DNA of 64,000 nt from Liolophura sinensis (lineage: Eukaryota; Mollusca; Polyplacophora; Chitonida; Chitonidae): positions 12,077,385-12,141,384 of the forward strand of contig NC_088295.1 of assembly GCF_032854445.1 (NCBI RefSeq), given 5' to 3'. Position numbers and translations under genes: made by a program. Of the stretch, positions 1 to 12,800 are shown piece by piece. Numbering within the stretch: position 1 is the stretch's first letter; every line of letters starts with the position of its first letter. The notes beneath the pieces were generated by a model, which was not told the DNA's origin, did no database searches, and worked only from the letters and a program-made list of their open reading frames with translations.

Positions 1-699
1 TAGAAGGCCAGTGATAGAAATATAATTTTGGATGTAAAGTTTTCCCTTAGCTTCAGCACTAGGCGGTTTACTACAGACGTATGTGATAAGAATAATCCAA
101 GAGCCAGGGTGTATACATAAGTTGCTATTTAAACTTTTACACCAACAGCTGAACAAAAATAAACGACTACAGCATAGAAAAGCAAACCAGAGCAGCGACA
201 ATGTGGTATGCGGAATTTTACTGAATTAATTCATAATTTTTAACTGTCATTATTTACACAACCATTGAAATTACGTCCTTTCAAACCTCTAGGATTATAT
301 TTTTGAATATATTTCAAAAAGTTACAAACATAGTCAAAAAAGAAAAGTAGATTAGCATTTGCCTGACGAAACACTAAATACATTAAAAGGTATAATGCAT
401 ATACTATATATACACACAATAAGCCCCCCCCCCCCCCCCCCCAATTTTCCAGTCTTAAAATGCCATTATTTCCAATAATTTCTCTATATTCAACCATTCA
501 TAGCCTGCACTGAACTGGGCGAATTTTCTCGTCATTAACGTCGCTGTTTGGTATAAATGCTATCTTTAAGCATATACATTATAATGGCAAAGCCTGACGG
601 GATTTGCCAGCCCGTGTGACAAGAAAGCACCAAGAAGATATGCTATTTTGGAGTTACTGTAAATGCTTGCAGTAAGTATACGAAATTAGAACGACCTAA

Positions 700-965
700 A
701 TGAAGAACTTAGACGTGTATTTACCGTATAAAAATGTATCCACAAGTCAATATGACCTAAAGGATGAACTATTTACTCAATAAAAATGCATCCATAGGTA
801 AAATGATCTAAAGGAAGAATTAATATAGACATGCATTTACCGTATACAAAGATGTAGTCCCTATCCATTACAAATGTCAATGATCTAACGGAAGAACATA
901 GACTTGCATTCATCGTACAAAGATGGATGTCCTATCCACAACAAATCAATGTAGATGTGCATTTA
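700..965. repeat. Degenerate tandem repeat, roughly 70-bp units
   Basis: About four imperfect copies share the pieces CATTTACCGTATA, ATCCA(C/T)A and GATCTAA(A/C)GGAAGAA. Copies differ by substitutions and small indels, so the array is old. Confidence 0.5.
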
Positions 966-1011
966 AGGTGCAAACACGTACTGCTGCATTATATAATTAG
1001 CACTCATAACC

Positions 1012-1013
<2 letters not shown>

Positions 1014-1070
<57 letters not shown>
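1014..1070. repeat. (TA)n microsatellite
   Basis: Uninterrupted alternating TA for about 57 bp. It lies directly upstream of a truncated SINE. Confidence 0.95.
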
Positions 1071-1073
<3 letters not shown>

Positions 1074-1107
1074 TAGAGCTAGACACAGGAGGTATTGTTA
1101 TAATTCT

Positions 1108-1257
1108 TCTTACAGGTCTGCCAGCAACCTGCGGATGGTCGTGGGTTTCCCCCGGGCTGTGCCCGGTTTCCGCCCACCATAATGCTGGCCGCCGTCGTAT
1201 AAGTGAAATATTCTTGAGTACGGCGTAAAACACCAATCAAATAAATAAATAAATAAA
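1108..1257 (+). mobile_element. SINE, 3' portion (family 1)
   Basis: Matches the body and tail of the full-length SINE at 10892-11156: the CGGATGGTCGTG block, the GCCGTCGTATAAGTG block, and a tail of AAACACCAATCAAA followed by AAATAAAT repeats. The tRNA-like head is missing, so the copy is 5'-truncated. Confidence 0.8.
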
Positions 1258-2123
1258 TATTATTCTTACCATAATTTTTTCATTTGGCCTTTACTTCATG
1301 GGCAAAAGCTAAGTCAGGTATCGTCAGGGGTCAACTCGGCAGTTGGGTCAAGGTCAAGGCTTCTCCGGCAGTAAGGCGGATTTGCATCTTTGCACATACT
1401 AATGCACACGTCATAGCGGCTGTCGTGGCTGTATGGACGTACATGTACATATACATATATATCTGAACACACAACTGTCATATTCGACGTTTGAGTTAGA
1501 ACCGCTCTGACCGTTTCACAGTTCACGGCACAGAAAAAGTTTGCCTTGGTAAGTACCACTAGTACATATATGCTGACAAAACTGATCACGACAAGTAGTG
1601 CATATTTCTACGTTATTTACATGGACAGTCAATGTCAAACTGGATATATTGTAAAGCCCTTTGCTTGTTTTAGGCTGTGGTGAGTATAGCTTCTGTATCT
1701 TGTGTTAAACTAGCGCCGTGTTATTTGAGTTCAGGTTGCCTACCCTACTTAATACGAATATAGGACGTTTAAATTCCGCATGCATGGGAACAGTCGTAGT
1801 GACGCCAGGTTTACTTTGTACATGTTAAGCGTCAGTGTACATGCAGCTTATGGTCTGTGTCTGTTTTATGCGAATAAATATGGGAATAGCTTCAGACGAG
1901 CTGTCATGGGGTCAGATAAGAGAACTGCTGGCGTAATATAGGTTAGTGCGCATTAAGAGAAAACAATAGAAACTTAACAAATAAGATGTTCTGTGTGGGC
2001 ACCGTAAATATGAAAGGAAATGCAGTTAGAGTGACGATAATTTGTAGGTGTTAATATATACATGTATTACTGTTATCTGTTACATAGTAAACCTGTTTCT
2101 GCTGACAGAGTCCCGTCAACAAG

Positions 2124-5100
2124 ATGCTGGAGCTAGGGTGGCTCCATTTCGGAATAACACAGGCGCTGTGTCTGGCGCTCTTCACTGTGGTATTGCTATA
2201 CTTCATTTACGGCAGAGGGAAGAGATATAACCTACCGCCTGGTCCCACACCGTTGCCCATTATCGGAAATGTCCTCTGTAAGTTTTTTACACAAACGTTT
2301 TCATAAATCATTTTCGGTTTTACTAACTAAATATAAGTTTCTCTATTGAGACACCTATATAAGTTCACCGCATGACTGCATGAACTCCTTTTTTTGAACA
2401 CCTAGGTCGTGTCATTAACTCGAACTTGTGAAGGGCCAGTGACTTGAACCCCTATTATGTCGGGTCAATAACTGGAACACCTATTATGTAGGGCCATTCA
2501 ATTGATCACCTATATGTCGGGTCATTGTAATGTGTTACCTTATGGACAACAATATAAACATCTCGCAGTTAGATAACGCACTGTTTGAACTGTGTTTGTA
2601 GTGTTTGCAAGATCGAAGAAAAATGTACCATTGGAGATGACAGATTTGGCCAAAACTTACGGACCAATATATCACCTTAGGTTTGGTAAGTAAAGTAATT
2701 AGCGCCAAAACTGTGTAGTCCTTCCTTCCCACCCATCACCTAAAGTTTGGTCAGTAAAGTAAGTAGAGCAAAAGCTGTGTAGTCCTTCCTGCATAACCAT
2801 TACCTGAGGTTTGGTGATTAAAGTAATTAGAGCCAAAACTATGTAGTCCTTCCTGGGTAACCATCAAGGGAAGTGTGGTTAGTAAAGTAATTAGCGCCAA
2901 AACTGTGTAGTCATTTCTGCATAACCATCACCTGAGGTTTGGTGATTAAAGTAATTAGAGCCAAAACTATGTAGTCCTTCCTGCATAACCATTACCTGAG
3001 GTTTGGTGATTAAAGTAATTAGAGCCAAAACTATGTAGTCCTTCCTGGGTAACCATCAAGGGAAGTGTGGTCAGTAAAGTAATTAGCGCCAAAACTGTGT
3101 AGTCCTTCCTTCCCACCCATCACCTAAAGTTTGGTCAGTAAAGTAAGTAGAGCAAAAGCTGTGTAGTCCTTCCTGCATAACCATTACCTGAGGTTTGGTG
3201 ATTAAAGTAATTAGCGCCAAAACTGTGTAGTCCTTCCTTCCCACCCATCACCTAAAGTTTGGTCAGTAAAGTAAGTAGAGCAAAAGCTGTGTAGTCCTTC
3301 CTGCATAACCATTACCTGAGGTTTGGTGATTAAAGTAATTAGAGCCAAAACTATGTAGTCCTTCCTGGGTAACCATCAAGGGAAGTGTGGTTAGTAAAGT
3401 AATTAGCGCCAAAACTGTGTAGTCATTTCTGCATAACCATCACCTGAGGTTTGGTGATTAAAGTAATTAGAGCCAAAACTATGTAGTCCTTCCTGCATAA
3501 CCATTACCTGAGGTTTGGTGATTAAAGTAATTAGAGCCAAAACTATGTAGTCCTTCCTGGGTAACCATCAAGGGAAGTGTGGTCAGTAAAGTAATTAGCG
3601 CCAAAACTGTGTAGTCCTTCCTTCCCACCCATCACCTAAAGTTTGGTCAGTAAAGTAAGTAGAGCAAAAGCTGTGTAGTCCTTCCTGCATAACCATTACC
3701 TGAGGTTTGGTGATTAAAGTAATTAGAGCCAAAACTATGTAGTCCTTCCTGGGTAACCATCAAGGGAAGTGTGGTCAGTAAAGTAATTAGCGCCAAAACT
3801 GTGTAGTCCTTCCTTCCCACCCATCACCTAAAGTTTGGTCAGTAAAGTAAGTAGAGCAAAAGCTGTGTAGTCCTTCCTGCATAACCATTACCTGAGGCTT
3901 GGTGATTAAAGTAATTAGAGACAAAACTGTGTAGTCATTTCTGCATAACCATCACCTTAGGTTTGGTCAGTTAAGCAATTAGAGCCAAAACTATGTAGTC
4001 CTTCCTGGGTAACCATCAAGGGAAGTGTGGTTAGTAAAGTAATTAGAGCCAAAACTGTGTAGTCCTTCCTGCATAACCATCACCTTAGGTTTGGTCAGTT
4101 AAGCAATTAGAGCCAAAACTATGCAGTCCTTCCTGGGTAACCATCAAGGGAAGTGTGGTCAGTAAAGTAAGTAGAGCCAAAACTGTGTAGTCCTTCCTGC
4201 ATAACCATCACCTTAGGTTTGGTCAGTAAAGTAATTAGAGCCAAAACTGTGTAGTCCTTCCTGGGTAACCATCAAGGGAAGTGTGGTCAGTAAAGTAATT
4301 AGAGCCAAAACTGTGTAGTCATTTGTGCATAACCATCACCTTAGGTTTGGTCAGTTAAGCAATTAGAGCCAAAACTATGCAGTCCTTCCTGGGTAACCAT
4401 CAAGGGAAGTGTGGTCAGTAAAGTAATTAGAGCCAGAACTGTGTAGTCCTTCCTGCATAACCATCACCTTAGGTTTGGTCAGTAAAGCAATTAGAGCCAA
4501 AACTGTGTAGTCCTTCCTGGGTAACCATCAAGGGAAGTGTGGTCAGTAAAGTAATTAGAGCCAAAACTGTGTAGTCATTTGTGCATAACCATCACCTTAG
4601 GTTTGGTCAGTTAAGCAATTAGAGCCAAAACTGTGTAGTCCTTCCTGGGTAACCATCAAGGGAAGTGTGGTCAGTTAAGCAATTAGAGCCAAAACTGTGT
4701 AGTCCTTCCTGCATAACCATCACCTTAGGTTTGGTCAGTAAAGTAATTAGAGCCAAAACTGTGTAGACCTAATCATCATCTCATACGTTTATTTATATCC
4801 AAAATTCATTTACAGTTGTCAGTTAATATTGATTCTGGTTTACTTTTAACACAAAATATCTGCTCCCTGTCGTTTGCTCGGCAACCTCTCTGGTAATAGA
4901 GAGAAAAAAACTTTTGTTTATAATCACCCAGGTATTATTGGCAGCCATCGAGGTCACGTACACAGAGCTAAGTTTTAGTTCACCATTCTTGAATAATTTT
5001 CTCTTCGTGCATTTAATTATACTGTTATAGGATGAATACCAGATCCATGTCAATCGTTGGAATGTACTTTTTTTTAAAACGCTTTCATTCAATTATTGAG

Positions 5101-8100
5101 TATCTGTTGACTCCGTTTTATTATAAGGTAAGAAATGCCTTAGCCTGAATGTTTATTTAGGACATAGCTTGTTTCTTGTTTCTTATATACACATGATAGT
5201 TTGTTATTATAATGACCTATATAAGAGGTTGAGTATGGATGATTATTGTTTGTGTTTATTATTATTTTATTTATTATATATTATTGTTTTCAATGGCAGG
5301 GTTCATGAGGACAGTAGTACTAAACAACTATGAACTAGCGAAGGAAGCTCTGCTGACAAAACCGACAGAATTTGCAGGCAGACCGAGGTCCTATTCAAGT
5401 AAGTATCATTTATTTCTAGGTTAGATTCTCTCTCTTCCATTTAACAACACACTTAACAAAGTATTTTTTAAAAATTACGCATTGTTTATCTTCTTGTTTA
5501 TTTAATTATTTGTGTGTTTATGTGTACAGTTAATTATCAGTATTTTCCCTTAAGTCTTATGTAGTGGTATGGGGTGGAAACATAACACTTGACAAACCTC
5601 CTGATGTAAAGCGTTATTTATGATTTAGGATTTATGAATCGACTAGAAGACATGGCTCATCACAACAGTTGACTATCTCATGCTACTTCGGACACTGTTT
5701 TGAACGGTTTACAGGTGTTGATCATTGGCCAACGTTTGGAGAGCTTTACACGTAATGAACTTGGGCCAATTTTCGGAAATGATTCATTTATTAAGTTGAT
5801 TGTTTTCTATATGCCGCATTCAAGAATTATTCATTTGTACGAAGGCGACCAGTTTCATGTGTGAAGTACTGGCATGCCCATGATAAAACACTGACCTTTG
5901 ACAAGTTGCTTATGAATTTTCTTACGTGCATATTTGTGAAAAACGCATACTGTTCAGTCAGCCCCTAAAGTGCCATATATAGAGAGATCACATTGTCACC
6001 AAGCCCCCAGTGTGGGGAGATGTAGACATTTTCGGAAATGATGTCACGTGAAAAGTTCCAGTACTTAAAATGACACCCTTATGAGGAAAGTTCGCAAAAG
6101 ATTACTTCACAAAGATTTGTGAAAGGCGAGCCGACCTTGCCCCTGGCTGGCAAACTGAGGCCATTCTTTGACCACAGAGGTCTTTACCTGGAATTCAGGT
6201 CCTGGCTTCGTATACAGATGCTCTACGTCGGGAGGTTGGTCAGGTATGGCGTGAAGTTTTCTCCAGGCTGGCCATGAAAACGGGCCGAATTTTGGCGAGT
6301 AAAAGGTGGAAGTCAGCAATCATGTCAATAATTATATCAATATATTCACTTCACATTTATGAACTTATTTTGTCAGCATAGGGTTCAGCCTGCTGCAAGC
6401 AGACACCACTGTTATATGTACGAAAAAATGTTGAACGCGACGCTAAATCTCATCCAAAGAAACATTAACAACGTTGGTAAGTTTGTTTGATTTTACAAGC
6501 ATGTGATCTGATGTTATCGCTGGAATTTATCAAGAAAAGTCGTGTCACTATTGTAACTGTTATCTGATCGGTGTCTTACTAAATGCAGCTGCCTTAATGT
6601 AGTGAAAATGATTCTCAAAATTTTACCTCTGTAACAGTGGATATTATAACAGAGGGTGGAAAGGACATTGCATTAAGCGACTATGGCCCCACATGGAGAT
6701 TGCAAAGGAAAATTGCCTCAAAAGCCCTAAGGTACGCAAATAACCAGAAATGAATAACATCTTAGCTCTTACAGCTTCAAACATAGGCCTTACCGTCTTA
6801 ACCACTGATTACCATCTTCTCTCTCTTCTCGTATACATACATATGTATTTGGTTTTGCTCCGTGGGTAATACACATGGGTTGAAGCCCGAGTTGGCCTAG
6901 TCCTGTGAATTCAAAAGAGGCCACATCTGAGATTTCTGGATAGGCGCTCATGTGGCCACTGAACCAACATTATCAGCATCTTTTAAACCATATCCTGCAA
7001 ATCACTGGGAAAATCCGAATGTGTAATACAAATATGTGTAAAACTAATGAATATTATCTGTTCATCAGAAAGTACCTGTCTGGGTCGGAACTGGAGAAGA
7101 GGGTTCATAAAGCCTTTGGGGAGGGAGCTATCAACGCTCTGGCGGCAGAGAAGGGACTATTTAATCCGCGAGAACACATCTCTTACGCGGTAGTCAGTTT
7201 CATCAGTGCCTTCTGCTTTGGTGAAAGGTACGCTGATGCATGTATCTTGGCTGTATAGAATCGTGCCATACATGTGCCATACATGTAAAATCTAAACGTC
7301 GCACACTAACCATTCACCCAAACACGCTGTAAATGAAGACAGTCTCCCATCACCAGTCAAAACATCAATTTTACTCGAGGTACTGCATCCGAATCTTTAG
7401 TTTTTAATCACTGGGTAATTTTGTACACAATGAGTCAGAATGTTGACTTCCCATGGTATATTTGATTTGATTGTACATCATATTAAACTCACTCGATAGA
7501 TTCTAATGCTATATGAGAATAATTTGTGAACTAGCATATTGCTTTTATTCAGCTGTCAATTCTCAATTTCTAACCATTACAGCCACGCAGACAAGGATTC
7601 CCTTGCGGTTAAGATGTTGAAGTTCTCAGACTTTTTCCTAGAGGTATCAGCCAATGGTCTCCCCGAAGACTTCCTGCCGGCTCTGAGACACCTTCGCCTA
7701 AAAAAGTCTCAGATATTTAGAGATTACGTCAAGGGCGTCTTGGATGATTTATACAAACTATACAAAGAACATGAAATCAGTTTTGATCCAGGTTTGTTAC
7801 GGAATTCCATCTCCAAAGCTAATGTGCAGCTCTCTCCTTACGTCCTTAAGACAGTAAACTAGTTTTAGTATCAACTGTTCATCTTGAGCTCGATCCTGCT
7901 CAACTGGAGCAGTCGGTCCTGCTTACCCGGAGCAACCGGGTCTGGTCAATTGGAGCAACCAGTCTTGCTCAACTGGATCGGTCTGTCCTGTTCAACTGGA
8001 ACTCAGTCCTGCTCAACTAGAGCAATCGGTCCAGCACAGTAGGAGCAGTCTGTCTTGCTCAACTGGAGCTCAGTCCACCTCAACTGGAACAATCTGTCCT

Positions 8101-9827
8101 GCTCAACTGGAGAAGTCGGTTCTGCTCAACTGGGGTAATCTGTCCAGCTCAACTGGAGCAGTCGGTCCTGCTAAACTGGAACAGTCTGTCCTGTTCAACT
8201 GTGCAGTGTGTCCTGCTCAACTGGAACAGTCTGTCTGGTTCAACGGGCAGTCGGTCCTGCTCAACTGGAGAAGTCGGCTTTCCTCAACTGGGATAATGAA
8301 ACAGTGTGTCCGGCTCAACTGGAGCAGTGTGTCCTGCTCAACTGGAGCAGTAGGTCCTGCGGCTCAACTGAAGCAGTCGGTCCTGTGGCTCAACTGGAGC
8401 AGTCATTCCTGCGGCTCAACCGGAGCAATCTGTCCTGCTCAACTGGAGCAGACTGTCCGGCTCTACTGGAGCAGTCGGTCCTGCTGAACTGGTGCAGCCT
8501 GTCCGGTTGAACCGGATCAGTCGGTCCTGCGGCTCAATTGGAGAAGTCGGTTCTGCTTGGCAGGAGAAGCTCAACTGGAGAAGTCATTCCTGCTCAACTG
8601 AGGCAGTCAGTCCTGCTCAACTGAGGCGGTCAGTCCTGCTCAATTAGGGCAATCGACCTTGCTCAACTGGGGCAGTCTGTCCTCCTCAACTGGCGCAGCC
8701 TGTCCGTCTCAACTGGAGGAGTTGGTCCTGCTCAGCTGAGGCAGTCTGAGTTAGGTGCACTGAGTTAGGTGCACTATCTGCTTTTCACGCGTTATCACGC
8801 GAGATTTTTAGTACTGGAGCACAGACTGTAAACGAGAATTTTTGAGTCACGTGGTCTGTGTGGCCGAGAAAAGCCAATAGTGCACCCAAATGGAGAGTTT
8901 GACTTTATATATAACTGAGATACTAATAATCCTAAAAAGTGTTACAAACCAATCAGAAATGTGGCACATGGGCTCTCTCACCTTACCTCCCGATGCCAAC
9001 GACCCACACCTCGACAAAAATATGTATGTAAGTGACCGATATGCGTGCAGAAGATACGTGTATATCATATAGGGTAGTTTTGGTATTTATTGTGAGCATG
9101 TATACGGTATGAGGCATGCTGTGATGTGTATACGAGGCGAGGCATTCGATAAATCATATTCACTCTTATATGGGCCTTTATAATTCATGTGATCCAGTCC
9201 TGTTGGGAAGAACACTGAACTGGGGGTGTATACATGTGTTTGCTTAAACACTTTCTTCCTTGTGGCTGCTGAGGATGTTTTTCTTATTTTCAGAGAACAT
9301 CCGTGATTTTACGGACTGTCTAATTGCGGCAGAGAGAGAGGCTCGTACAGAAGAGGCCCCGGCAGACCTGGCCCAGCTTAGCAATACTCACTTCGTACAG
9401 ACCTTAAGCGACATATTTGCCGGTAAGTCAAGGTCTTCCCTGTGGAATATGTTGTGTGTCATATATCTTAAGTGCTCTTAATCTGACATTGTGCTGGTGT
9501 TTTATGTGTTAGTGCTATTGATTCTGCACAACAGACGGCATGCTGGTGTTTAGTGCTAGTGCTGCTGTGATCCTGCTCAGCTGACGGCGTGTTTCTCTTT
9601 ACGTGTTAGTGCTACGGTAATCCTGCTCAACTGACGGCGTGATAGTGTTTACATAATAGTGCTACATGATTCATGTACTCTTCTCATGCTATTCTTTATG
9701 TAATGAACAATGGCTTCGGACGTTTGATGAAGCCCAAGTATCCGTAACATATTATAGGTGACTTTATCATATACCAAATTAAAAATAATAAATAAATAAA
9801 AAAGTGACAAAAACTTAATTATAAAAA

Positions 9828-9887
<60 letters not shown>

Positions 9888-12800
9888 GTTGGCATCAAAA
9901 ATGGGCCGTACTTTGATGCTGCATTGCTCCATTATCCTTTGTTCAAACCCTTTTAAACTTTAGACGTTCAAATGATATGGTTTTGTTAATATACTGACCA
10001 AGTTTCAAGGTCATAACTTGAACACAGGGTTAAAATGAAAACATAGCCCAAAAAAAACGCACGTTCCGGTGACCCACATTGCATCACATGTTCGGTCTCG
10101 TGAGTAGTGCGCGCGCTGCACCTGTGTGACACGCGTCAATCAAGTGTCGTCTGGAAAAATTGTCTGGCTGTAGTGTCAGAGAAACCCTTCTGCCAGATAG
10201 GCAAAAGTTTTGCTGAATCAAGATGGTTTTCTCTGCGGCGGACAATGAATTGATCACCTTTTCAAGTAAACCAAGGTAGAACATCATTTTGAAATGTCCA
10301 GAACTAGCGTTTTTGACCTTATTTTGATTTTGGTCCCATGAACAGAAATCTTAAAGGATGAAATTGAAATTTGGTCAGTATTCTTAGGACATAATGGCTT
10401 TTGAGTCCGTTGTTTTCCGCGAAATATAGTACGATACTGTAATTCTGTTCTGAAGAACCATATAAAATAAACACAACGACCGAAACAAAGTCTAGAACAT
10501 GTTCTAGAACAAAAATTGAAAACCACCTAGAGTGATACATTCGGGTTGAACGATAAATATGAAATGGAAAATATTTTTTTGAGAATAGCACAAATGAGTT
10601 TGTCATTGGGTGGATAGTTACGAAAAGATGTTACATGTATCAGTTTCCTAGCTGATATCAGGTACGTGGATGAGTGAAAAAAGGCCATTAAAAATTATGT
10701 TCTTTTACTGTATATATATATATGTATTTACATAGTGACCTGAATTATATTCTTATTACAGCCGGTATCGATACCTCCCGATTCACACTCTGCTGGGCGA
10801 TTATTTATCTGGTGGCCTTTCCAGATGTACAAGAAAAGGCATTCAAAGAAATTGAAAATGTTGTAGGTAAGACTCCATATATATAGTCCTAGGGGCCTGC
10901 ACGGCTCATTTGGTTAGCGCGCTAGCGCAGCGTAATGACCCAGGAGCCTCTGAACAATGCGGTCGCTTTGAGCTCAAGTCCAGCTAATACTGGCTTCCTC
11001 TTTGGCCGAACGCGGAAAGGTCTTCAGCAATCAGCGGATGGTCGTGTGTTTCACCCGGGCTCTGCGCGGTTTCCTCGGAACATTATGCTGGTCGCCGTCG
11101 TATAAGTGGAATATTCTTGAGTACGGCGCAAAACACCAATCAAATAAATAAATATCTAGTCCTACAATTGGATGCTATCTTCAAGACCATAGGAGGTCTA
11201 TTTAAGCACTAACAGTAGTAATACAGAGTAGATGCACACAGACACTGGCTTACATAGTCTGCACGAGAGAGTTTCTAGCCATTGGACCCTATCGTCACAT
11301 AACCCCATTGATCTTACGCAAAGTTCATTGAAGATCATTTGCTTTCCACCATACATAACCGCATACACACTGAGCTCGCTCTGATGGAATAATGCTGCGT
11401 GTCACGTGGGGAAATGCACTTGCGTAATAACAGTGGTTTACGCACGCGAGCTGCATCCATTAAAAATAACTGCTCTCCTGTATAGCACATGAGAAATTTA
11501 TGTTTGAGCACGGCGTTAAAACACCGTACTACGGAATCAGTCGGTCAGTTATAAATATAAAAATTATGTAAAGTACAGATGAAAGAGTGTCAAAAGTTAG
11601 TTCAAAATATTATGTTCTTCAAAATTTTTCTCGACTTTTTTTTAACAGAATAAGACATGATAATGTTTGTTTGGTTGGCATTTGGGACCAGCGCTTGCTA
11701 TATATTGTCTTTGCATAATAATGTTCTAAATGAGGATACAGTGCATGCTTAATAAATATATTTATGCTAGAATTTGGTCTTTTCAGCAAAGAAATGTGTT
11801 CAATCAGAATTAATCGTATTTATGTTTAGTATATTCATAAACACTAAATATAGGGGAAACAGTTCAATATATATATCAGTTTTGTGTTATTGATTATTCA
11901 GTGCGAGACTATTCTTATTCATTGAACCGGATGTCAGCTAGGCAACAAATTTCAGTTAACACGAAACGAGGCACAATCTCGATCTTATAGACAGGGGCTG
12001 CAGACTACCCCGCTCACACTGTTCCTTGGCGCCTTGAGTTAGAGTAAGCGGTCGACGGCTATTGTCGTTTGCTCATTTGGGAAGCCTTACGTTCATTGAA
12101 GACCATTTGTCTTACACCAACATATGGAAGGATGTACATCACACGTAGGAAAGTTCAGTAGCTTCGTTGGTGTCTTACACAAGGTTCAGCGCCCATAAAA
12201 CTGGCAACCATCATACAAGAGATAAATTCCTGAGTATGGAGTTTACCAACGACCATCAAATCATTCATCAGGTTAGAACAACGTAGGAGGATCTGTTTCC
12301 ATGAACAACACTACAGAGAAACACAGGCTACACAGAAGGACAGGAAAGATAGCCATGCATGAACAATGATTGAACCAATTTATCTACATGTCGGTACTAT
12401 CAGTGTGTTCTTCTTTCAGGAACAAGTCGTCTACCTGGGATGGATGACAGGAAAAGCCTCAGGTACACAGAGGCAGTATTGTTCGAATCCATGAGGTTAA
12501 GACCAGTCACCCCGGTGGGTGTGCCACATGCTGCCATAAAGGATGAACAGCTTGGTAACTAAACGCTCTATCATTTTAAAGAAAAGCAATATTTTATCAG
12601 CAGCAAGCACAACAGATCTAAATTAAGAAACGTAAACGATGGTTCTTTAGTAAACAAAGTGTAAGAAGAATGCAAATTTATAAATCAAGTCACAAAGCTG
12701 TATTTGCTGTGGTTGTTTGCTAGTCTGTGACACTATGATGGACACTTTGGGATATTTCAGGAGGCTATGACATCCCAAAGGGCACCATGGTGATGATCAA

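Larger units (their letters stand above)
1..2123. other. Upstream intergenic region of the P450 gene
   Basis: No gene is visible in this stretch. It holds a run of 19 C (424-442), a degenerate tandem repeat (about 700-965), a TA microsatellite (1014-1070) and the 3' part of a SINE (about 1108-1257). The rest is AT-rich unique-looking sequence that must contain the P450 promoter. No confident TATA box or other regulatory site could be assigned. Confidence 0.6.

Noticed and set aside
2671-4766. CRISPR-like array
   Set aside because: The units are contiguous and near-identical with no unique spacers, and the context is a eukaryotic intron.
8206-8510. Two overlapping ORFs of about 100 codons with repeated Gln/Leu/Ser motifs
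   Set aside because: They are produced by the 23-bp hairpin minisatellite in P450 intron 6.
10892-10990. Functional tRNA gene in the SINE heads
   Set aside because: The box A and box B-like parts lack a foldable cloverleaf, an anticodon stem and a 3' end. They belong to SINEs.
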